NCBI RefSeq assembly: GCF_009864005.1
Contig: NZ_WEZQ01000001.1
Span: 124,001-188,000, forward strand
From: Furfurilactobacillus milii
Lineage (GTDB): Bacteria; Bacillota; Bacilli; Lactobacillales; Lactobacillaceae
Reading direction: 5' to 3'
DNA length: 64,000 nt
Below, in pieces: positions 19,299 through 29,300 of this stretch; position 1 is the stretch's first letter; every line of letters starts with the position of its first letter. The translations under genes and the position numbers were made by a program. The notes under the pieces are model-generated. The model saw nothing but the letters and a program-made list of their open reading frames with translations. It did no database searches and had not been told where the DNA came from.

Positions 19299-20270
19299 TT
19301 AACTATTTAAAAGCTTCTTTGCTGTCCCACTCAAAAGCATTTTGCGTTCTTCTTTCGAAAGCTTTAGTCCCTTTAAAATGTCCGTAGGCAATTGATCTCC
19401 AAAAGGATAGTCAGATCCGGCCATATAAGGACTTGTTCCATACCGGTCAAATAACATTTGAAGTGTCTTTTGATCGTACAGGCATAAATCATAATGAAAA
19501 TGCGTAATGTAGTCTGATGGGAATGGCAATTCCACATTCATCATTGTTTCCTCAGGTCGATAAATTGCGTTACGGTCAACACGACCGGGATAGAGAGGCA
19601 GTGTGCCACCACCGTGTGTGAGCACAATATCCACATCACTAAATTTATCCATTTTTCCCTCATAAATCATAGAGGTCATAAACTTAGTTTCCTCAATGTT
19701 TTGACCAATGGAATTCCACATCACATATTTGCGATACCAAGGATCGCGAATGCCATCTGGATGCACAAAAGCAACCAACTTATACTTTTCAATCAATTTC
19801 CACAGATAGTCAAACGAGTTGTCGCTTAAATAAGTGTCACCAACACGCACAGGGAGTTCGACTACCTTCGTATGATAATCACGTACCATACGTTCCAACT
19901 CTTTACGAGTAGCATCCGGATTATTTAATGGCAGAATCATTGTCCCAATAAAACGTTTTGGATACTTCTTTACCCATTGCTGATACAAAAAGTCATTTAG
20001 TTTGCGAACGGCTTTGGGTTCATCTTTGCTAGACAGATAAAAGGTGCCTTGCATAACTGTTGACGATGAAATCACATGCTTTGTAACCCCGCGTTTGTCC
20101 ATATCCTGAATTCGAACTTTGGGATCAAACACATTGTCAAAGCGACCGTCATCATTAAAAGGTGGGACGGGACCGTCACCAAAGTTTGCTAACGCATTAT
20201 GTGGTAATGCTTGCTTAAGAAAATCGGCTTGCAAAAAGTGCGTATGAAAATCAATAATTTCTTCTGTCAT
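19299..20270 (-). CDS. Amidohydrolase-2 family metal-dependent hydrolase/decarboxylase
   Basis: This 323-residue cytoplasmic TIM-barrel enzyme matches the ACMSD-like branch of the amidohydrolases. Metal ligands visible in order are the HTH motif (His9, His11; IIDFHTHF), a His in AFVHPDG, a His in VLTHGGGTLP and the Asp of GSDYPFGD. The family decarboxylates or hydrolyses small carboxylates such as 2-amino-3-carboxymuconate semialdehyde or resorcylates; the substrate is not evident. It stands alone between surface-protein genes, with a terminator at 20325-20360 upstream, so it is probably transcribed from its own promoter. Its cargo role is unclear; a related metabolic partner was not found nearby. 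Confidence 0.88.
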   Translation of the reverse strand: MTEEIIDFHTHFLQADFLKQALPHNALANFGDGPVPPFNDDGRFDNVFDPKVRIQDMDKRGVTKHVISSSTVMQGTFYLSSKDEPKAVRKLNDFLYQQWVKKYPKRFIGTMILPLNNPDATRKELERMVRDYHTKVVELPVRVGDTYLSDNSFDYLWKLIEKYKLVAFVHPDGIRDPWYRKYVMWNSIGQNIEETKFMTSMIYEGKMDKFSDVDIVLTHGGGTLPLYPGRVDRNAIYRPEETMMNVELPFPSDYITHFHYDLCLYDQKTLQMLFDRYGTSPYMAGSDYPFGDQLPTDILKGLKLSKEERKMLLSGTAKKLLNS

Positions 20271-20324
20271 TACAACTACCTCCTATTTTTGTTATAGAAT
20301 CACTCACACATTAATTTAGAAAGT

Positions 20325-20360
20325 AAAACGGCGACCATTTTAATTAATGATCGTCGTTTT
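20325..20360. terminator. Terminator downstream of the giant adhesin
   Basis: AAAACGGCGACCATT pairs with AATGATCGTCGTTTT (one mismatch), with a six-base loop. It ends the minus-strand transcript of the 3579-residue adhesin. Confidence 0.85.
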
Positions 20361-20377
20361 ACTAGGTAATATTGTTT

Positions 20378-23300
20378 TTAAAACTTACGACCAGTTTCAT
20401 CTTCACGACTACCTAAATCGTGTTTGTGTCGATACTTCTTGATACCAAGCAACGCTAGACTACTAGTAATAATACTTAATCCAGCTACCACCAATGAGCT
20501 AGAATTTTGCTCGCCAGTTTGTGGCAAACGAGAGGTACGTTGCTTTGACCCAGCTGTTGCCGCATGTCGCGGTGCATGACTGCGACGTAACTGCGTCATT
20601 GGTTGTTCTGTTAACTTAATGCCATGTGATGATTCAACTTGTTCAACTGGTGTTGATACTGGGTCGACGAGATCAGAAGGATCATCAACCACGGGCGGAT
20701 CAACAGGATTGGCAGCCAAGACATCCGGATAATTTGGCATTTGAGTCGGCGTTACTTGAGGGACATCAGGATTGACAGGATCTGTTGGCACTATACCACC
20801 ATCTGGGTCAATCGGACTGACAGGTGTACCAAAACCAGTAGTCGTTGGGGCATGTGGATCAGCTGGTTGTACAGTGTTGACCACACAATAGTAGTAATTA
20901 ACCGTGATACCACCAACTTGATAAGTTCCATCAGCATTTGTTGGCATCGCAACCAGACGATAACCGGAAAATGACTTAGCTTGTGTCTGGTATGAATCAC
21001 CGAAATCACCCGTTAAAGTGACTGTCGAATTGCCATCAACGGGCGTTGAACTATTCACAACATAATAGTGAACGGTAACAGTCTCAGTTTCAGGTGTGTA
21101 AACTACCTTAACTTGTCCTGGTTTATCCGGCACATTAGGAACGGTCGTAACTGTGTAGCCAGGAATCTTAGGCAAAGACGTCTTCGAATTAACTGGTTCA
21201 CCAGGTGTCCCAGTTCCAGTCTGTGGTTTTACAGGTGGCGTATAACCAATAGGCGTCTTGCCACTTGGTGTCTCAATAACTGGTGTGTAATCAACTGTGT
21301 AATAGTAATTGACTGGTTTATTTGTGTCGCCAAGCGTCCCAGAAGCATTTTGGGGAGTCGCAACTAATGTGTAACCCGTAAGATCAAGCGCCGTAGTGGT
21401 GTATGCTAATCCAACCCCACTATCTGTCGTCTTAGATTTTGCAATCGGTGTATCTGTACCAACTAGGAAGTAATTAGCGATTACCGAGGCATTTTTACGG
21501 TACTTCAAGGTAACTGTCTGCTGGCTATCACTCGTGATTGTGTAACTAGTTGGCTGACCAATTTCAATCGTATACCCGTTAATCGACTTTTGCGTAACTG
21601 TAACCGTCGTATCAGGCTTATCGGTACTAGTCAGCGAGGTATCTGATTCTCCTGCAATTGGCTTGCCGTCTTGGTCTTCAATATGCAACGTGACAACTGG
21701 TGTAATGCTCAGCTTTCCGCCAGTATCTGTCAAAGTATAGTTTGGATTAGTACCATCTGTAACCGAAATTGCGTAATCACCCGGTGTTTCACCCCTAGCA
21801 CGTGAAAGCGTGTAATTCAAGGTATCACCCTTAACTAGTCCCGATACAGACTTACCAACAACTGTACCTGTAGTAGCTGTTAATGTTGGATCAGTCGCAC
21901 CAACAGACTTAGTTTGATCTTTGACAGTAACACTCACTGGTCGTGGTGTGATGGTAAACAACCCATCTTGAATATCATCGTCATCAACGGTGAAGTTCAA
22001 GTTTGCGGCTCGCAGTTTCTTGAGCCCGGCAGCGCTCAACTTAACAGCATATGAACCGACATTCTGGCTGTTAATTCCAGTCGTGTCGAAATCAGCGGCC
22101 GTGAATGTTTTTGGAATCGTGAAGGTACTGTAATCACTTGGTCCTTCCACAGTATATGTGGTTGGATCAGAGGCGGCCGTTCCATCGTAGACCTTAGTAG
22201 CCCCGATAATTGTCAAACTCTTTTTAGCCTGTGGCGTATCTGTCTTCGGCTTATTGTCGTTTGGCACACTAGGATTAGCCGGGTTCGTTGGCGTATTTGG
22301 TTTCGCCGTCGTCAGCGCTTGTGGATCAATCTCCAATAATCCAGCTGTCACAGTGATTGTGTAATTAGGATTGTCAGTATCCTTGGCCGTAATCGTCATT
22401 GGATAACTGCCAACATCCTTATCACTGGAAATATCTGTCAGACTATAAGTCAACGCCGCTCCATTAGCTGGCTTCCCAGTAACTGTGGCTGCATCATCAG
22501 TACCAGTATAAGCATTGCCGTCATACGTCTTCTTCAAAGTTGGTGCGGCAATCGTCACAGCGACCTTGTTAATCGTATACGTTCCCGTTAATTGCGTGTC
22601 ATCAATTGAGAAGTTAGCGGCTTGCGTAACTTTACCACTGGCATCCTTGACTTCACCCAGTTGAGCGTCAATCTTGGCTTTACCGGTATCATTCACAGTC
22701 CAAGTGTACGTGCCAGCATCCTTGACTGAGGTGTAAGGAACCACATCGCCTTTAGCGTCCTTATAGGTAAAGTCAGTTTTAGGATCTAAAGAAATTGAGT
22801 CAGGCACCTTAGTCGTATCACTCTTTTGATTCTTGAAAGTGATGTTCGTAAAGTCCTTCTTGTCGGTACTTGAATCGTCAGTCCCAATATCGTTGCCGTT
22901 ATAATCACGAATGCCATTGTTAACAGCAACATCCAACGGATCAGCTGTAATCGTATACTTGCCACTCTCTAAAGAATCATCAGATAACAAGAAGTTTAAG
23001 TTCTTATCATCACCATCTACATTCCCCAGTCGTTGATAAAGCACTTTTTTACCAGCAGCATTCAGCTTCCAGACATACGTCCCAACATTCTTAGCAGCAC
23101 TCGCGGCAATTGGCGTTGTGCCATCGGCTAAAAAGTAATCATAATCTTGTGAATCAGTTAACTGTAGATCTTTAGGGATAACCGTTGATTTAGGATTACT
23201 TGACGTAAAGACTTCTGTTGGCACATAAGCTGAACCATCTGAATTAGTGCTATCGGCTGCAATTGATTTACTGCTATAAACTCTTGTTGTGTCCTGAGTT

Positions 23301-26300
23301 GTTGACTTAATTGGTGCTGGATTAATTGTTAACTTTCCAGCCACAATCTTATCGACAGTCGATTTGCCAGTAGCGTCAGTAATCGTGTAATCCGGGTTAG
23401 CGGCCTGCAAATCCTTAATACCTTGGTCACTAAGGGTGACAGTATAATCACCAACCGGATCTTGGGTTGGATCATTAGCAGTATTCGTTTTAGCATAGGT
23501 CCGCGTAAAATCGGCAGATTGCCAACCGGCCGCTGGCGCTTTCAACCATGATGACAAACCAGTCACAGTATACGGCGTTGTTGGATCGGTCATTCCATAA
23601 AACTTGGATTGCGTTCCGATTGTGGCCGCCACTTTTGCTGGGCCATAAGTCCATACCAGATTGTCGGCTACAGTGGCGCCACTATTATCGCCCCAGCCAT
23701 GAGTGGCTGTATAAGTCGCTGTACCGTCAGCGTTCATTTTCAATTCTGATGCTGGAACCGCAGTGCCATTAAAGGTCGCACCAGTAACCACGTAACCGGC
23801 GACTGGTTTGGAGGTAACATCATCTGTACTCTTCAAGTTTTTACCAGTTAAGTCAGGATAAACCGGTTTGGTAATTCCTGCGGGCAGACCAGTGCTGTTT
23901 TGCGTCAAGTCATTGGTCAACGTCAAAGCTAAGTGAATCCCAGAATCAGCTGGTGAATCACTACTGGTACCGGCAATCAAAATCGCGCCATTTTGCAAAC
24001 TGCTTTCTGGCGTTGAACTCGTATCTAACGTTGCCACGACATGCGCCGTACCATCCGTATTTAACGAGATGGTCATGGACTTAACGCTGCCCCAATTGTC
24101 AGAGCTGTACGAAGAATAGCCCTTTGCGACATCAGTTGCTGAAGAATCATTCGTCAATACTAAATTTTGACCTTGAGCTAATAACGTTAATTCTTGCGTG
24201 CTCAAAGCACTCGTTGGCACATCAAATGTGTAAGTGTGCGCTGTCGCATCATAGCCTGAACCACTCTTGGACACATCAATCGTGGCCGCTTTCGTGTAAT
24301 TCTCTAAAGCAGGTTCAGCTTTTGTTTCAACATATAAGGCATTGTTTAAAACTGGAGTCGTACTGCCAGTGACTGTCTTTTGATCAGTTAACCAGCCGTT
24401 TAATGGCAGCCCTTCTTGATAAGCATCAGCCATGAAGTCCAGATCATCAGCCCGTGTTTTGGGTGTAAAGGTGACGGTGACCGTTTTGGCAGCTTTGTTC
24501 ACAACCGTTTTAACATCATACTTCGTTGAAGTATTGGCGTCAGGTGTAAAGGTGACCGTATTCCAATCATAATCTGCAGCTTCTTTGCTCAGATCAATGG
24601 TTTCAGTCACACCATCAGCAATTGCTGCCGTCTTATTAACAGTAACCGTTGGCTTGTTAGGCGTCACGCCTTGAATAACCCCAACCGTCTTGGCGTACAG
24701 ATATGTCTTGTCGTTTGTGCCAAACTCAACGGTGGCATTATCAATTTTGACAGCAGTTGGGTCGTTAGTTGCTGTTCCGTTAATTAGTTTGTAAGTAGCA
24801 CCATCGAAGTTAGCTGTCTTATCAGCCGCAATTGTAGCGGGAACAGTAACTGTGTACGTACTGCCAAGAACGGCATTTGTCAGAGTATAAGCAGTTTTAA
24901 TATCAGTGCCTGTAGCCGCATATGAAACATTTGTTGACTGATCATTTTGTTTAACCGTTGTATTAGCACCGCCCGCAGCGGCCTTGTACGCTACTGTGAC
25001 ATTGCCCTGCATGTTCATATTAAGAGTCAAGCCAGCTAAAGGCGGTACCGGATTGTCAGTACTATCTTTTGTGGTATCTGTGCCAGTATTCGAAGTAGTA
25101 CTAGTTGCATCAGTAGTCTGTTTTTTCTTTAACGTTTCATCTGGCACATACTTATCACCTTTTGCATCGACAGTGAATGGCAACACTAGTTTAATAACAT
25201 TAGTATTTGTCTTAACCTTGTAATTACTAGTGGCTTCATCGTCATCATAGGTAACGACAATATCACCGTCAGATTTTAGCGTAACGGCAGCAACACCTTG
25301 AGGCAGCGGCATTCCATTCATTGTACCGGTATAAGTTCTTGAGGTTGAGCCAGCTGATGTAGCCCATTTTTCAATAAACTTTGTGACCAAGTCATTAGGA
25401 TCACTGGGTTTACTTGGATCTGAATTAACTAGTTTTTCCAGTGCTTCGTGAGTAAAGGTGTACTGATTATTGGTCACATCAGTCGTTGAAACATTGACAT
25501 CTTTCGTGACAGCATTTTCTGATTTGACGTTGGCAGTAATAACTAAGTTCATGACATCGCCATATTTATCAACCATTGCCGCACGCGTAGCATCCTTAGC
25601 ACCAGACCAATTAATTGTAATAGGACCGTTAGTTGCTGCAGCTAGCAAGGCTGCAATGTCGGCTTTATTCGTTGGTGTGTAGGTTAGCGTTTTAGTATTA
25701 TCGTCATATGTCCAATTTTCATTGTTTAAAGCAGCTTTGTTAGCCTGATACCAACTCGTCCAGTCAAAGATAGCCGTCCCAATATTATCGCTAGCTGCTT
25801 TAACTGCTACATCTTTGCTTGCAGCTCGAACTGCTGGTGTGATAACCCCATCAGCATCAAAGGACGAAGTCGAAATCACTTGTCCAGCATTAACACCATC
25901 AGTATATTTACCTAACGCAATTGTCAGTGTTGGAGTTGACGTATCGATATTAATCGTCGCAGTTGTACCAGTCCCAGCGTTAGAAACGTTATTAGCAACG
26001 TATTGCAAAGTTGTGGTCGTGTTACGTGCTTGCCCATAATCCAAGCTCATGTCAGTAGCTCTCAATGCTGCTCGAAGATTATTAGTGGCCGTATCTTTGT
26101 CACTAGCATCATTAAAGAGTACCGACTTACCATTGGCGTCTTTTACCAAATTTATATCAGGACCAGTTGGATCAATAACTGTCCCTTGATATTGCAGACC
26201 ATTAGTATTGGTACTGCCGTCATCATCATACGTACTGGTGATACCGTCCTTATTGATACCAACTGTCGTATCTGCACTAAAGACAACCCCTGGATGTAAC

Positions 26301-29300
26301 GCACTAACAGGCGTCACAATCGTAGTTGACGTAAATGATGGTTCAACATTATTACCGACTGTGACACTGACATCCGCAGTAGTAGCCTGGTTTTGAACAT
26401 TCAACTTATTCGCCATTGTTGACTGAACGCCGGTTTCACTAATCGTAATCGCGTCGTTAGCAGTTCGTGTAATTGTAACTGAAGAAGGCTTGGTCACAAT
26501 TGCTGAGTCAGGAGTTCCATCGACAATTGGTGTAGCGGGGGCATCATCATTAGTAACAGTAATCAGTTTGTCATTAGCTTTTAAAATTAATTCGCCGGTT
26601 GGATTCGTTGTCGTTATGTTCTGTTTGTTGGCCGGTGACAGATTTCCTTTAGTGTCATAGACCGTATAGCCAATATCACCGTTTACATACAAAGTGACCA
26701 CAGTATACGAACCATCCAAATTTGTGACCGTCTTTTGCGTATAAGAACCATAATGGTTGTTAACGTCACTACTTGGAATCAATTGAACAGACTGGTTTTT
26801 AATCACTTCACCCTTTGAATTTTTACTTTCAAAGAAACCAGCATATGTTTGGTCGGTTGTTAACTTATTGGTTGCTTGTCCATTTTTATCTGTGACATCA
26901 GGATTTTTAAAATCTGGATCAGCAACTTGTTGAATAATTGTGTTATATGCAATAAACGACTTGCGATAATCCCAACCATCCTGATACAAGTTACCTTTAT
27001 TTGTTCCATCAACATCAACAACATTAGCCGTTTTTGCTTTGGCAGCTAAACTAGCAACATTGGCATTAGTGAAACGATAGCCAATTGTGCCATCTGGATT
27101 GGGAGTAAAACTGATTGTCGTTAATTTAGTTTTATCTGTCGGGTCTGTCGGATAAGCAGTAACTAGTGCTGTACCAATTGGCGCTTTGATGAGACCTGTG
27201 TCCACAGGCGTGGTTAAACTGCCACCACTAGTTACCACTTCCATCGTTGTGATATCACCGATTTTTTCACTATCAACCGGCTTAGCCCGATTCAAGGTCA
27301 CCAAACTGGTCGTGCCATCGGCGTTATTATATGAAACTGAATAACTAGTCGATCCATCCGTGTTTGACGTAGTTGCCACATTAGGTTTTAAAGTATCAAT
27401 AATTGCTGGTTGTGTGCCAGTTGTAACTGTATTGAGAGCAACCCGATTAAAGTTATAGGAAACTGTCCCATCATCATTCACTGTGGCTTTGACAGTTGTG
27501 TTTTCTTTACCATCGGTTGTTACACCAGCATGCAAGCCGATACTTGGATAACTTACGCTCGTCGTGTTTGTCGTTTGTGGAGTGCTGTCTTTTGATGTTG
27601 TCGAGCCATCAGCAGCTGTGATGTTATTAACAACGGTTTCAATCGTTGTCACTTGACCAATCTTCTGTTCAGTCTCTTGCAGGGCTGTCAGTTTACCAGT
27701 CGCCGGGTCTGGTTTTAGGTTAAGTACAGGTGCCGTTCGATTAATTGTAATGATCGTACTAGAGCCATCTGCGTTGGTGTAATTGACAGTCCAGACAGTT
27801 GAACCATCAGGATTAGTTGTCGTCAAAACAGGTGTTAAATTATCGGTGACATTACTAGTGTTTTCAAACGTATAGGTATCACCATCATTTGGTCCACTTA
27901 AAGCCGATTGTTTATCTGCAGGGGTGACATTAAGAGTCATTTGCACTTTAGCATAACCAGCTTCATAAGCCGGAATTGCCATGGCTTCTTCGTGAACATA
28001 ACCATAATCAACCGCATTTTGAATCGTTCTAGTGGCAGCAGTATTTTCACCCTGTAGTTCGGTACCGGCAATTGTGGTTTGCGCCGTTGGCGTGACTACG
28101 GTCGCCATAGAAGCATTGCCATTCAGATCTTCCGAGTAAGGCGTAGTGTAGGTAGTATCACCATTCAAGATAGTATTTTGTGTGGCATCAATATGCGCAG
28201 TTAACTCTGGTTGTGGGTTTTTGCCATCGGATGCAATATATTGACCGATTGCAGTTTCGATAGCTCTGGCTTTTTCAATATCTTGTGCTACTGGGTCACC
28301 ATAGTGTGAGTCACCATCTTGTTGAACGTAGTTATCAGCATCTTTAACAACTGAATCAATAACACTGACCAAATGATCCTCAGCATCTTTAACAACCAAA
28401 TAGCCCTTGTATAAAGTGCTAAATACTTTGTAATAGACATAAGAGTTCTGCTTATAATAAGCCCATTGTTGAGCAGTCAAAATTCCTGGTTTGTCCGCAC
28501 TTGGTAGCATATCTGCAAGATCGGCAAGTTTGGCACTATCTCCCTTGTTGACTGCTAGTTGAACATCCGCTAAGAAGTCGAGTTTAGCTTGGTTGGCAAC
28601 ATTCCACGCTATCTGATACATATCATTTTGGGCAGCAGTGGCAATCCAGTCAGCATTAGTATCGGAGTATCCCTGAGACTGAAAGTTCGTTCCAACACTC
28701 GCACTCTTGTTAACGCCATTTTCTGTATTAATACCATTGCGAGCAGTATTAAAGGTGTAACTTGTCCCTGTTAAAACTGAATAAATTGCTAAATCCAGAG
28801 GTGACTCCACACTGTTTGCATCAGTTATGACATTAAGTGGCGTGTTGCCACTCCCGAAGCTGCCAAGATGAGTTGTGGCGTCGTTGTCTGACTTTGGTTC
28901 ATGACCAGTCAAGTATGCCTTGGCGAATCTATAAGCATTCTGATAGAGCGCTTGTTGATGTGTGTTTAAACTGTATTGATGCCCATTATAAGAATAGACA
29001 GGATAAGTTATATTACTGCCTACGGCGTCAGATGCATTCAATGCAAGGCTATTCCCAGCAAGAGCATCGGATGTAGCCTTGGCAAAAGCATCGTTAACAA
29101 TGGTTTCCCACTCGTCATAATATGCGTGAAATGTAGCATTCGTTAAATCCTTTTCCAGTTGCGTTAAATTATCTACACTTGCAGCGCCTGTTAGTGCATT
29201 GACCGCAAAATTTGAAGAATTAGCCAAAAAGTTTTCATGAATTTTATCAAAAGTAATAAAGTACTGTGCTGGTATACCTTGTTGCATTTGAATCGTGGGT

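Noticed and set aside
21780-21815. A second potential attachment site in the giant adhesin (CACGTGAAAG-like motif in the MBG domain)
   Set aside because: The motif encodes the same MBG segment but differs from the core and from parS at several positions, and there is no junction evidence here.
20700-22000. Repeat periodicity that might look like a CRISPR or satellite array
   Set aside because: The periodicity is that of protein domains (MucBP/MBG), with diverged nucleotide repeats inside one long open frame; no constant short repeat with unique spacers.
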